From Paraniabella defluvii (GTDB lineage Bacteria > Bacteroidota > Bacteroidia > Chitinophagales > Chitinophagaceae), in the NCBI GenBank assembly GCA_019316985.1, contig CP079215.1, forward strand, positions 1,488,001-1,552,000: 64,000 nt of DNA. The letters run 5' to 3'. Positions within the stretch are counted from its first letter, which is position 1. Each line of letters begins with the position of its first letter. Both the position numbers and the translations under genes were made by a program. This document shows positions 52,825-63,990 of the stretch, in pieces. Below the pieces are notes generated by a model that worked only from the letters and a program-made list of their open reading frames with translations, was not told the DNA's origin and searched no databases.

Positions 52825-54535
52825 TTACACTTTTTCCATCTGTTCCTTTACAAATTCCATCAGGCCTTTGATATGTGCAGGCGACAAATCGAATTGTAAG
52901 CCTGCGGCCTCAAACAGCTGTGGTAATGTACGGGTGCCGCCCAGACTTAGTGCAGCAGTATAGTTCTGTAAAGCCTGGTCTTTGTCTTTTTGAAACTGTT
53001 GCCAGAGACCGATGGCGCCTAGCTGGGCAATACCATATTCGATATAATAAAATGGCACTTCAAATAAATGTAATTGCCGTTGCCAGCTGTAATTACGATA
53101 GGCTTCCAAACCGCTAACATCTAAAGAAGCCGGTGTAAACTCGGTAAGAATGCGCTGCCAGTTCTGCAAGCGTTCTTCATGCGTATGGTTGGGGTTTTCG
53201 TATACCCAGTGTTGAAATTTGTCGATAGTGGCTATCCAGGGGAAAATAGTTAGTACCCGTTCCAGCTGCAGCTCTTTGGCTCTTTTGAGCTCTTCATCAT
53301 TATTAAAAAATACGCCCCATTCATTCATGCTGAACAATTCCATACTCATGCTGGCTACTTCAGCAAATTCGGTAGGATATTCTTTAAACCCTGTCAACTG
53401 CAGGGGGTGCGATAAAAAGGAATGAATAGCATGGCCGCCTTCGTGTACCATGGTAATTACATCGTTAAGGGTGCCGGCAGCATTCATAAAAATAAACGGA
53501 GCGCCGGTTTCGGCCAACGGGCAGTTGTAACCACCGGGGCTTTTCCTTTGCGGCTTTCGAGATCGAAGCGTTTTAGCTGGCTCATCTTCTCGAGGCAGGC
53601 TGCAAAAAATGGGTTCAGGGCTTCAAAACAGGCTACTGTTTTTGTAACAGTTCTCCTCCTGTTTTAAACGGCTTTAGCGGTTCCACGCCTGCAGGCTCCG
53701 CATCTACGTCCCAGGGCCGTAAGCTATCTAAGCCCAGCTTCGCCTGTTTCTTTTTATAGATCTCGTCAACGATCGGCAATACATATTGCTTTACCGCATC
53801 CTGGAACTGGAAGGAATCTTCTTTGGTGTAATCAAACCTGCCCAGCTCAGCAAACCGGTAATCGCGGTAATTTTCATAACCGGCGTTCAGCGCTACTTGG
53901 TTCCTCTTTTTTAAAAGCCCATCATACAACTCATTCAAGGCATCCTTATCCTGTAAGCGTCTTTCTGCAATTTTGCGGTACACTTCTTCCCTTACACTAC
54001 GGTCCGGATCTTCCAAAAATTTGGCAGCCTGTTGTAAAGTGTACTCTTTTCCACCCACTTCAATAGCCATTTTGCCGCTGATCACACCAAACTGCTGCGC
54101 TTCTACTGCCAGCTCCGACTGCAGGGGAATGTTTTCTTCCCTGAAGAGATCTATGTTCTTCTTTACATTTCTTAAGTACGTAAAATATGCGGGCTCCTTT
54201 AATTCCTTTGTGAAAGGATTTTCCACCAACTTCCTGTTCAACAAATCGGAGTAAGGTTGAATCTTTGGCTGAATCTCCATCATAAAATAGTTGAAGGATT
54301 CTGCCAGTTGCGGGTTCTCGGTATCGCAGGTCATCTTTATCTGGCGCCAGCAGGCATCTTCACTGATGACAGCTTCCAGCTCGCTCAGGTCTTTAAGCCA
54401 TTGTTCCAGCTCCTGCAACGAGCCGATATTACGTTCCAGCAACTCTTTAAAATAGGGTTCCAGCGCTGGCCAGTCCGTTACCTGGAAATCAGCAGGTAAT
54501 AAATGCCTCGGGGTGGGTTGAATATCTGCGGTCAT
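52825..54535 (-). CDS. pepF: M3 family oligoendopeptidase F (two frameshifts)
   Basis: About 570 residues, cytoplasmic, no signal peptide. The zinc motif is MVHEGGHAIHSF (HExxH), with the downstream Glu in EFAEVASMSMELF. Upstream, a helical domain (residues ~1-290) and PLAETGAPFIFMNAAGTLND precede it, and FEVPFYYIEYGIAQLGAIGL follows. The M3B group degrades peptides of roughly 6-17 residues. Breaks near 53640 and 53520; the joined sequence around KTVACFEALNPFFAACLE is normal. Confidence 0.93.
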
Positions 54536-54549
54536 AAGTTCTCGATGGT

Positions 54550-54640
54550 TAAGTCTGTAAGTCGGAAAGTCCGCGAGACCGGAAGATCAATTGCGCAACG
54601 CATTAACCTGCCGACTTCCGGACTTCCTGAATTTGATTCT
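54550..54640. repeat. Intergenic inverted-repeat segment
   Basis: GTAAGTCGGAAAGTCCG recurs inverted as CCGACTTCCGGACTTCC about 45 bases away. Such AGTCGGAAAGTCCG strings are a common intergenic repeat type in Bacteroidota. It lies between the M3 peptidase start and the DUF5606 stop. Confidence 0.55.
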
Positions 54641-54650
54641 GTATTAAATA

Positions 54651-55267
54651 TTATTCTTCTGCTTTCTTCTTAGCAGGCGCTTTCTTTTTGCTGCTGCTTT
54701 CTTAGGAGCCGCTTTTGGCGTTTCTCCGTCAGCACCCTCTTCAGCTGCTTTCTCTGAAGAAGTCGCTTTGGCTTTTTTGGCGGCTGCTTTCTTAGGCTTT
54801 TCTTCAGAAACTGCTTCCTCTTCTTCAGGTGCTGCTGCTACTTCTGCCTGCATTGCTTCTTCCGCACCTTCTTCAGGTTCTGCTTCTGACAATTTCAGCT
54901 CTACTTCGTTTTTCTTTAATATATCAAACCATTTTACAATCTTCTTCATATCGCTATTGTAAACACGGTCGAAATCCATAACAGGGAATACTTCCTGGAA
55001 ATAAGCCTTTACTGCTTTGTCGTCTTTAGCATCCGGTAAAGCTGCAGTACCCTTTTCCATTGCCTGAAATACTTCTACAAGGTTTACATTTTCTCCGGTA
55101 GTGTAAATTTCAATACTTTCCAAATGCGAAAACTGGTGAATACGGGTAGACGCAAATTTGGTTGTTTTATCCTGTAAAGACCGCACGATCGCACCATCCT
55201 TTTTGCTGCTTACCAATTCATACAGGCCAGGTAATCCTGTAACCGCAACTAATTTATAATATTCCAT
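54651..55267 (-). CDS. DUF5606 protein with Lys/Ala-rich tail (frameshift near the end)
   Basis: About 206 residues. N-terminal DUF5606 domain (MEYYKLVAVTGLPGLYELVS, then GAIVRSLQDKTTKFASTRIH) up to residue ~125, followed by an acidic then Lys/Ala-rich tail (KPKKAAAKKAKATSSEKAAE). In the tail, one A restored near 54686 changes RKRLLRRKQKN into KKKAPAKKKAEE, ending at 54651. The tail looks histone H1-like and could bind nucleic acid or be a flexible linker. The domain is Bacteroidota-specific and uncharacterised. Confidence 0.85.
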
Positions 55268-55269
55268 AA

Positions 55270-55277
55270 CAAAAATA
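55270..55277 (-). promoter_or_regulatory. -7-like box at DUF5606 start
   Basis: TATTTTTG on the minus strand matches TAnnTTTG but ends only two bases before the ATG at 55267, too close unless the transcript begins inside the coding region. Possibly chance. Confidence 0.2.
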
Positions 55278-55468
55278 TTGAGTGGCGCAAGATAAATATT
55301 CTAAGCCATTTAATTGGCAATTTTGGTTTTTTATAATGGAGGGGGAATACCGGATACTGGATGCGGGATGATTGGTCTATCGTTTGTAATCTTCCATCTA
55401 AAGTCTAATTCTTACCGATAGCGAAGGATTACCCTGTTTTGAGCGTCAAACGGGCTAATAAAATTTTT

Positions 55469-58415
55469 ATGAAGTTAGTTGGATTTTTGTCTGTTTTTTT
55501 AGCGTTAAGTATAGTGGGGCAGGCCCAAACCGTTAAAGGCACTTTGATGGACCCGGTAGAAGGTGTTGTGGTAAAAGGAGCTACAGTACAATTACTTAAC
55601 CCTTCCGATAGCAGCAATGTTCGCTCTACTACTTCCGATTCGTCAGGAACCTTTCTTTTTACCAACCTTAACCGGGGCAGTTATGTATTAAAAGCCACCT
55701 CTATTGGTTTCGAAACTTTCCTGAGATCCATTGCCTTAAACGATTCTACCCCTCTCTCGACCTGGACGACGTATATCTTCCCAAAAAAACCACCACGCTG
55801 GAAGGAGTAGTAATTGTGGCCAGCGCGCCGGCGGTAAGCCAAAGGGCGATACCACGCAGTTTAGCGCGGGCCAATACAAAGTGAATCCCGATGCCACGGT
55901 GGAAGACCTGATTAAAAAATGCCGGGTATTACTGTAGACAGGAGCGGTAATGTTACCGCCCAGGGCGAGCAGGTAAGAAAAGTGACCGTTGACGGTAAAG
56001 ATTTTTTTGGAGACGACGCCACGATGGCCTTGAAAACCTGCCTTCAGAAGTAGTTGACAAAATCCAGGTATTTGACCGCCTGAGCGACCAGGCCCAGCTA
56101 ACGGGCTTTGACGACGGCAATGCGGTAAAAGCTATTAATATTGTTACCAAGAGCCAGGTTACCAATGGCCAGTTTGGACGTATTTACGCCGGCTATGGAA
56201 CCGATAGCCGCTACCAGGCGGGCGGTAACGTAAGTTTTTTTAACGGGGACAGGCGACTTTCTTTTGTAGGCAATTTTAATAATGTTAACCAGCAAAATTT
56301 TGCATCGCAGGATCTTTTAGGTGTAACCAGCAGCGGTGGTGGCGGCCGTGGCGGCGGCGGTGGTGGTGGCTTCGGTGGCGGCGGCTTTGGCGGTGGCGGC
56401 AATAATTTTACCGTGGGTATGCAGCCGGGTATCAGCAAAACAAATGCTTTTGGTATCAACTTCAGCGATAAGTGGGGTAAAAAGAAAAATTTCGACCTGG
56501 CTGCCAGCTATTTCTTTAACAACTCTAACAATACCAACGAAACCAACCGACTTAGCCGTACCGAATTTACCGCCGACAGTATCCGGTTTACAGGAAGTAA
56601 CGCGCTTTCCAACTCTAACAATAATAATCACCGCTTTAACTTAAGGGCAGAGTATAAGCTGGACTCCAATAATACTATTTATATCATCCCGTCTATTAAC
56701 TTCCAGGACAATAACTCTTATTCATCCGGCTCTAACTATACCTACAACCAGATAAGAGGCGTTATCGATTCGGTTAACAGTTCCATGAGCCACTCTAATA
56801 ACAACCGCAACGGGTATAATATCAACAACAATATTATGTATCGCCACTCCTTTGCAAAGAGGGGCCGTACATTGTCTTTAGGCATTGTAACAGCTTTTAA
56901 TAAAAACCAGGGCGAATCTTTTAGCTACAACGCTTTGCGATATTACAATGATGGAGAGGTGGTTGATTCTTTACTGGACCAGCACCGGAATAGTAACACC
57001 AATGGTAGCCGTTATTCTGCCCGGGCCAATTATTCGGAACCCGTAGGCAAACAGGGACAGCTTGAATTTGAGTATGAATACGAGGTACAGCACAATAAAG
57101 CCAACCAGGAAACTTTTTCTAACGACGGGGAAGGGAACTACGATATTTTCCAGCCGCTGCAGTCGAATAAGTTCGATAATACCATTACCACCAACACCGC
57201 AGAGATAGATTACCGGTTGGGACGATCCAGAGATAACCAACTTTCTTTTGGGGTTGACTTTCAAAACTCAAAACTCGAAGGAAACCGTATTTACCCACCG
57301 GGAGCCACTCCCGTAAGGCAGCAGTTTAATACCCTGCTCCCTAATTTTCGCTGGTCGAAAAAAATCGGGGTAAACAGCAACTTCCGGTTGTTTTACCGGG
57401 CCCGTACCGATTTCCCTTCAATCGATCAGCTGCAGGACGTTCTCGACATCAGCAACCCGCTTAACGTAGTAGTAGCGGTAACCCTCTTTAAAACAGGCTT
57501 ACACCAATTTTGGATCGGCCAGGTATTCCTATGTTAACCGCAAAACGGGGCATAGCTTTTTGTGAACTTTTTCGGGCAAATGACCAATGACTATATTACA
57601 AATGCAGTGTACTATTTAAATGCAGATTCGCTGATACAGAATGTGAGTGTAAAAAAGGGTTCCCAGTTTAGCAAACCTGTCAATCTTAACGGCTATAAAC
57701 AGCTAAATGCTTTTGTTACTTATAGCTTTCCGTTTAAAGCGCTCAAATCCAATTTAAATATTAACGGAGGTTTTACCTATGTAGACAGGCCCGGGTCGAT
57801 CAATAACCTGATCACAAAAACCACCAACAATACATTAAGCGGGGGCATTGTATGGGCCAGTAATATTAGTGAATACATCGATTTTAATGTGAACTACAGC
57901 GCTAATTTCAGCAATGCCAGGAGCGAGTACCCGGCAGAACTGGTGGCCCGGAACATCGTTCGTAACAGCAATAACCGGTTCATTAATCAATCTGGCGGAG
58001 CCTTTTTAAACCTCCTGTCAAAAAGCGGATGGTTTTACAAAACGATGTAAGCAATCAAACTTATAGCGGACTTTCAGAAGGTTTTAATACCTCCTATTGG
58101 CTGTGGAATGCTGCAGTAGGTAAAAAATTCCTGAAAAATAAAGCAGGGGAATTAAAGTTGTCGGTATTCGATCTTTTAAAACAAAACCAAAGTGTTAGCC
58201 GGACTATTGATGCCAACAATACCATTACCGACCAACAAAGCCGGGTGCTTCAACAATATTTCATGTTGACGTTCACTTATAGTTTAAGAAACTTTGGCAA
58301 GGGCAAAGCAGCTTCTCCGGCTACCAATGAAGAGCGCAGGGAATGGCGTGGAGGCGCTCCCGGGAGCGGAATGCCTGGCGGCGGTGGCCGACCTGGCGGA
58401 GGACCAATGTTTTAA
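55469..58415 (+). CDS. Outer-membrane beta-barrel protein with CarboxypepD_reg domain (about seven frameshifts)
   Basis: About 980 residues. Signal peptide MKLVGFLSVFLALSIVGQAQ, carboxypeptidase-regulatory sandwich (VKGTLMDPVEGVVVKGATVQ, GSYVLKATSIGFETFLRS), plug-like region (DATVEDLIKK, GITVDRSGNVTAQGEQV, RKVTVDGKDFFGDDATM), then a Gly-rich segment near 56333-56402 (GGGGRGGGGGGGFGGGGFGG) and an Asn-rich barrel. The C-terminus is Gly/Pro-rich (GGGGRPGGGPMF). Paralogue of 17291-20102. Breaks near 55762, 55842, 55918, 56032, 57478-57560 and 58042. It precedes the ECF sigma operon by 70 bases; they may be functionally linked. Confidence 0.9.
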
Positions 58416-58485
58416 ATGCTTTCACAAATCGTATAGGAAAAATGTAGTAATATCGCTGCCAGAATTTTGTATCAAACTAAAACTT

Positions 58486-59042
58486 TTGGTTAGCGAGGAA
58501 ATACTGGTAGAACAATTAAAGCGAGGAGAAGACGCCGCCTTTAAACAGGTTGTGGACAGTTATCAGAACATGGTCTACAACACCTGCCTTAGTATCGTGA
58601 AAAGTGAAGAAGATGCAGAAGACCTGGCCCAGGAGGTATTTGTGCAGGTATACCAGTCAATCGGCTCTTTTAAGGGAGAATCCAAACTTTCTACCTGGCT
58701 TTACCGCATAGCTACCACAAAATCGCTGGATCACGAGCGGAAAAAGAAAAGGAAAAAGCGTTTCGGTTTTGTGAAAAGTATATTCGGAGACGATGCCCAG
58801 GTTGAAGTAAACCCGCCCGATTTTAACCATCCCGGCGTAGTGCTCGACAAAAGGAAAGTGCTGCTATTTTATTAAAAGCAGTAGATAAGCTGCCTGAAAA
58901 TCAAAAAATTGCATTTATTTTAAATAAAATGGAAGGCTTGAGCTACCAGGAAATAAGCGAAATAATGCAAACCACTGTATCAGCCATCGAATCGCTGTTA
59001 CACCGGGCAAAAAATAATTTGAGAAAAATATTAGAGTCATAA
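58486..59042 (+). CDS. ECF RNA polymerase sigma factor (one frameshift)
   Basis: About 185 residues. Region 2: VEQLKRGEDAAFKQVVDSYQ, VYNTCLSIVKSEEDAEDLAQ and EVFVQVYQSIGSFKGESKLS. Region 4: LPENQKIAFILNKMEGLSYQ, EISEIMQTTVSAIESLLHRA. The break near 58860-58866 joins LDKRK to the second frame. No ATG fits; TTG at 58486 (LVSEEILVEQL) is the best start, or an ATG is hidden by an indel further upstream. It heads an operon with an anti-sigma-like protein and two Spy-like proteins. Confidence 0.92.
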
Positions 59043-59177
59043 AAAGCGTTATTTTACAAGGAAAATGAAAAAATAACGTCAAAAAGATATAATAAGACAT
59101 GGGAAAGCCAACAGGCGTTGAATTTCCCGGCGAACTATAAAAAACCGGTTTGGGTAAAACAGACAAAAATATTACGG

Positions 59178-59497
59178 ATGAAAAGATCCAACTCAGAAAT
59201 CGATGAAATCTTAAACAGCCTGGATGGCGTAACCCGTGCTGAGGCCCGGCCTTATATGCATACCCGCATTATGGCAAGAATCCAGGAGGAAAACAATTTC
59301 TGGACAAAAACCGTTGGTTTTTAGCAAAACCTGCCGTTGCCATTGCCTGCATTGCGGCAGTTTTACTGGCAAACACCTATACCGTGATCAAGTCAGACTA
59401 TACAGAACCGGAAGTTTCAACTATTACATCCAGCGTGGTATCGGATGGCTTACAAAATGAAAACTATATACTGGCAGTTAACGATGTTAATCCCTAA
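59178..59497 (+). CDS. Anti-sigma-factor-like membrane protein (one frameshift)
   Basis: About 106 residues. N-terminal helix pattern SEIDEILNSLDGVTRAEARP, then YMHTRIMARIQEE resembles the short anti-sigma proteins that follow ECF genes in Bacteroidota. One membrane helix (KPAVAIACIAAVLLANTYTV) leads to a short periplasmic tail. Break near 59305-59315. The stop lies three bases before the next start (TAATAAATG), so the two are coupled. Confidence 0.78.
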
Positions 59498-59500
59498 TAA

Positions 59501-60067
59501 ATGACGCAAAGCCGATCTAATAACAAAGTTCTCGTATTCATTATTTTTCTGCTGCTGGTAACCAATATCGCCGTACTGGCCTATTTCCTTTTTCAGGCAA
59601 AAAGCCTCCTAAAAAAATGGATAATAAAGACGGGTTTGCGGCTGTATTGAGAAAAGAAGTAGGTTTTAATGACGAACAGGTGGCTAAATTTAACGAACTT
59701 AAAAAAGTCACTGGACGGACGCCAAAGCCAAAATGGACCAGATTATCAGTATGAAAAACATTCTTTTGATCTGACCAAGACACAGGATACGGTAGACGCT
59801 GCGGTAATCAAATGGGCAGACTCTATTGCCGGTTTGCAAAAACAGGTGGAAATCAACTCATTCAGGCATGTGGTGCAAACCCGGAAAATTTGTACTCCCG
59901 ATCAGCAGGCCGCCTACGACTCGCTGATGAAAAGAATCATTAACAAGGGCAGAAGCCGTAGGCCCGGCGACGGGCCGCCACCCCGGGAAGATAGGAAAAC
60001 TCCCTTTGCAACTTTTGCGAGATTTTATCCTCTTATATATAGAATCTTTCAAATGAAACAGGCATGA
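59501..60067 (+). CDS. Membrane-anchored Spy/CpxP-like periplasmic protein (frameshifts)
   Basis: About 165-189 residues; the end is uncertain. N-terminal helix (NNKVLVFIIFLLLVTNIAVL AYFLF) anchors a helical periplasmic domain (DGFAAVLRKEVGFNDEQVAK, FNELKKSHW). The later CTPDQQAAYDSLMKRII motif resembles the LTxxQ repeats of periplasmic heavy-metal-sensor/Spy proteins, which sense misfolding or metals. Breaks near 59605, 59712 and 59995. The Pro/Arg-rich segment GDGPPPRED ends the recognisable part. Confidence 0.72.
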
Positions 60068-60171
60068 CCCATTTTAAGCACAATGCTGGTAACAGTTCAG
60101 CGCTCTATTCTGTCGGGCAAACCGATTTACGCCAACATCGGGAAGCGTTAAATCCTTTTAAACATTTACGG

Positions 60172-60571
60172 ATGAAAACCAAAACAGCATTGATTATACT
60201 TCTGTCCGTTATATTGGGGTATACCCCTCTGGCGGCGCAAAATAATGCGTCAAATGAAGATATTAAGACAAAAGTCTCGCTTGCCGTAGATGCCCTGGAT
60301 GAATCTTTTAAGCTGGAAAAAGCCAAAAAGAATGCTATAGAAGAAATATTCAGCGATTTTTATAACGACCAGCAAAAGCTGAAAAATAATATACAACGTC
60401 CGGCCTCAGGCCTCGCCCAGGCTTTCCAGCCAGGATTTTCAAAGTGTCAGAAAAAGAAATGAAGCCCTGATCGCTGAACGCGATAACCGGCTGAAAAAAG
60501 AATTAACAGAAGACCAGTATAAAAAATGGAAGGGAGATATTGAGCCCTCGCTTCATAAACGAAAAAAATAA
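60172..60571 (+). CDS. Secreted Spy/CpxP-like protein (one frameshift)
   Basis: About 132 residues. Signal peptide (KTALIILLSVILGYTPLAAQ), then a helical domain DALDESFKLEKAKKNAIEEI, FSDFYNDQQKL. Restoring a base near 60412 gives the second half, ...FQSVRKRNEALIAERDNRL and LKKELTEDQYKKWKGD, the latter an LTxxQ-type motif. It should be a soluble periplasmic chaperone/sensor under the sigma factor three genes upstream. Confidence 0.75.
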
Positions 60572-60584
60572 CGTCGCACCTGCT

Positions 60585-61762
60585 TTACCGAATTGTGTAA
60601 ATAACCAGTTTATCCGTTCCTGCAAAGGACTCATGATCCTGTACCAAAGCCAGCCGCTCTCCTCCGGCGCTCCATACCACCGCATGCAGATCTTTATCGG
60701 TAATGGCCATTTTTACACGGCTCAGATCTTTTGTATTCATTAAATAAGCCTCCATATGCTGCGTTAGATAAAACAGGTACCTGCCATCAGGACTTAAATA
60801 CCCCTGAAGTAATCATCGTTTAAGGGCCGTTTCTCCATAAGCCGGTCATTTTTATAGGTTACTATATAGTTGGTATCCTCTGCTAAAAAGTGCTCATCAT
60901 CCAGGAAAAGCAATTCATGGCTGGCATTCACCGCAAACTTAAAATTCAGGTTGGTAAATTTTCGAACGCCAAAGTCATGCAATGTATCTTTTTCGGAGAG
61001 TAGCAGGTGCCTGTACTCACTGGCCATACCGCTACCCGAATCTGCAGGGCTGTAAACGGTATAAGCCAGCTTTTTTGAACAAGATAGGGCTCTCCTATTA
61101 ACTCGTACAGGCGATACTTAATACCGGGCTGGCGTATCAATTTTTTTTTGCTGGATAAATCAACTTCGCTGAGCGATACAGCTGCACCATACGGACCGTT
61201 GACCTTATCTCCTGTTTTATAAACCAGCTTTAAAGAATCTACGAAAAACGGGTCGAGCAGGTAATTGTTCAATGGCTTTGCTACTTCTTCGATCTTCCGG
61301 GTAGACTTATTAAATATTTTTATGCTATTGCCTTTATAAGCCTCTGCGTATAATTTATCGGGCCTTTGCAGGGGTTTAAACTGAAATGCATAAGCCAAAC
61401 GGTTGTCGTTTGTAGAAAATGCCGGCCCCAGCCATAATCGATCAGGGAGAATTGTTTTGTTTTGTAATCAGAAGAATGCTTACTACGGGATCAAACTGCC
61501 GCGAGCTGGTGCTATTGGGAGAAAGATAATTGACTGTAGCACCCCGGAAAAAGCTTTGTTGAGGACTTACACTGCTATCCCGGCCGCTGAACCGGCGCGC
61601 AAATGCTATTTCGCTGGTGGTTCGCCCAAAAACAGGGTTTAATATATAATAGCCCTGCTGAAACCATTCAGCTGTTTTTTCCACCCGGGGAGCCTGTCCA
61701 TATAAAAAGTTTCCGGCAAACAGTAAAAAATAAAAAGTCAACGCACACACATGCTTAGTCAT
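60585..61762 (-). CDS. Secreted beta-propeller (TolB/PD40-like) protein (frameshifts)
   Basis: About 392 residues. Signal peptide (MTKHVCALTFYFLLFAGNFL, cleavage after YGQ). The mature region has repeated WD40/TolB-like strands: FRGATVNYLSPNSTS, QPGIKYRLYELIGEPYL, and near the end SPDGRYLFYLTQHMEAYL and AVVWSAGGERLALVQDHESF. A six-bladed propeller is likely. Breaks near 61405-61445, 61075 and 60795-60830. It converges with the Spy-like gene across 13 bases. Function unknown; possibly carbohydrate or peptide binding. Confidence 0.72.
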
Positions 61763-62134
61763 ATTCTGATATCTGTCAATTTGTAAGTAAAACGAATTTT
61801 TAATTAATTTATTATACCCTTTATGACAGCCAAAAGCCGCTTCAGTTTTATACGCGTAATTAATTTAACAAATGCTTGATAGAAAAAATGAGCGCTTCGT
61901 TTGGCTGCCGCGTTACCTGTAAAACGCTTTAGCAGGGTCAACCCTGCTTATTCTTATGCTGCGATGTTTTGCTCTTCAGCAAGCATAGTAATTAAAGCTC
62001 CAGTTAATCTCAAACCAGCAAGGTTAGCGCCCAACTACTTTTACAGCACGAGCCTTCTTATGTTAAATTTCCGGAAGTATGAAAACTTAATATTAAATAA
62101 TTGTTATGTTTTTGTAACTTTAAGTAAGGTGCTC
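61763..62134. other. Intergenic stretch
   Basis: AT-rich DNA, 372 bases, between divergent genes. An open frame from 61888 to 62134 exists but its translation is not protein-like and the downstream gene has a clear signal peptide start at 62135. No recognised RNA or repeat. Confidence 0.4.
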
Positions 62135-63322
62135 ATGAAACAGTTGCTGATTATATTATCGTTTGCTTTATTGCCTTTTTGCACATGGGCTAAGGACAGG
62201 AATATTTCTTTTAACTTTTACGGGGACAAGATCTCTTTCGCATTTAACGATCAGCAATTCGTGAATTTTGACGAAAAAAATCTTACGGATGCTTCTATAC
62301 AGCAGTTTTATGATGCCGCAACAAAAGCCGGTTATAGCAGCATCTTCTCTATGTTGAATAGTTACCGGCAAACACAAAAGGCCGACGACTGGCTTTTTTA
62401 TCAATTGGTGAGAAAAACCGCAGAGCAGATAAGTCCTAAAGCTGATAACTACCTTCGTTACACGTTATATAAATGGTACTTTATGGTACAGTCGGGGTAT
62501 GGCACTATGTTAAGCCAGAATAATGGCCGGCTGTTATTTTATATTCAATGCGACGAAAATATTTACAATATCCCGTACCGCGTAAAAGATGGCAAGCAGT
62601 ATGTATGCCTGAATTACCACGACTATGGCAGTAATATCAACTTCGACAAAGAGCCATTTAAACCGGTAGAAATTGCACTGCCCGCATTCAATAAAACATT
62701 CTCCTATAAAATAGACAAGCTGCCTGATTTTAATGATACTGACTATATAGACAAAGAACTTCAGTTTACCTACAATTCTTACGATTATAATTTCAAGATC
62801 AAGATCAACCCGCAGAAAAAATCTTTTTAATAACTACCCCGCGGTAGACTATAAGAACTTTATTAACATACCGCTCAGCAATGCCACTTACCAATCTTTG
62901 ATCACCCTCCTGAAAAAGCAACTGAAGGGCCTGAATGTAAAAAGCGGTGTAGATTACCTGATGCATTTTACCCGCTATGCTTTTGCATTTGATGCGGACA
63001 CCAAGGTTTATGGCGACGAGAAAAGACTATCGCCCGAGCAAACATTGTTATCTCCTTACAGCGATTGTGAAGACAGGGTAGGATTATTCTTTTTCCTGGT
63101 TAAGGAAATTTATAATCTGCCGATGATCGTGCTGGCCTACCCCAAACATGTTACCATTGCTGTAAAATTCGACAAACCGATAGGCAATACCATAGAATAC
63201 AACGGTGCAAAATATTCTGTTTGCGAGCCTACACCGCAAAGAATGGAGCTGGGTATTGGCCAGCTGTTGCCAGAACTGAAAAAGAACACTTTGAAGTGGC
63301 ATACGCTTATATGCCCGATAAA
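62135..63322 (+). CDS. Secreted transglutaminase-like protein (two frameshifts)
   Basis: About 396 residues. Signal peptide MKQLLIILSFALLPFCTWA, then a beta-rich N-terminal region (DRNISFNFYGDKISFAFNDQ, FVNFDEKNLTDASIQQF), a helical middle and a C-terminal SPYSDCEDRVGLFFFLVKEI with PKHVTIAVKF: the Cys-(x)-His arrangement of transglutaminase-like/cysteine-protease folds. The Asp would lie in CEPTPQRMELG or nearby. Breaks near 62820 and 63290; the end is VAYAYMPDK at 63322. Likely a periplasmic protein-modifying or peptide-binding enzyme; activity unproven. The start at 62135 is preferred over an open extension to 61901. Confidence 0.78.
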
Positions 63323-63514
63323 TAATGTGCCATAGCTTCACAATCTTTCCTGTCTTTTTTGCAAGAAGCCCGGTACAGTTGCCTCGCCTGATAGCGGAAT
63401 GCTATTTTGTATAATAGAAATATGCATATAAGTATGCAGGTTTTCGCCATTTACTCGAATTACGCCCTCATAAGCAGCCTGCTCTTTCTTTATCTTCTTT
63501 AGCCGTGCTACCGT
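63323..63514. other. Intergenic stretch between convergent genes
   Basis: Nothing recognised apart from short hairpin potential; no gene. Confidence 0.3.
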
Positions 63515-63990
63515 TTATTGCTTCTCATACTTAAAATATGGTCCTCCGGCAACTGCCAGATTTATTGAAACCACCTGGGTGGCCGACAAGGGGAAAAGAA
63601 CCTCGCTTTTATTCTGGATATTGTAATAAATATAGTTATCACCGGTACCGCCGGCCTCTGGGTTTGCATCGGTATATTTTAGCAACAGTGCGGTATACGC
63701 ATTATAAACAGTGTCTCTGAATACACCTTTTAACTCCTGATGTGAATAGGCCGTGCTCCATCTCTTTTTAAAAGTGCTGTCTTTATAAAGATAAATATTC
63801 ATGCTATAGCCGATATCGTTACCGGTTTGGGGCACCTGCCATCCCGAGCCAAATTCAACCATCTTATAGGTAGTGAGTATATCCTTTTCCTCCTTCTGGA
63901 TATTTTCTTTATTTTTTGATGACGACCTGACGGGTTCGGCTTTTTTGCACGACAGGGCCATAAAAACAAACCCAAAAAACTATAAACCAT
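63515..63990 (-). CDS. Putative lipoprotein (one frameshift, start near window end)
   Basis: About 158 residues. A lipobox (ALSC) appears after MVYSFLGLFF once a base is restored near 63955. The mature region (GSGWQVPQTGNDIGYSMNIY, LYKDSTFKKRWSTAYSHQEL, KGVFRDTVYNAYTALLLKYT) is beta-rich and Ser/Tyr-rich. No family recognised. The ATG at 63990 lies ten bases from the window end, so an earlier start cannot be ruled out. Confidence 0.65.

Noticed and set aside
56333-56402. Gly-codon-rich tract considered as a CRISPR or tandem-repeat array
   Set aside because: It is an in-frame Gly-rich coding segment without spacers.
61901-62134. N-terminal extension of the transglutaminase-like gene
   Set aside because: The extension is not protein-like and a clear signal peptide begins at 62135.
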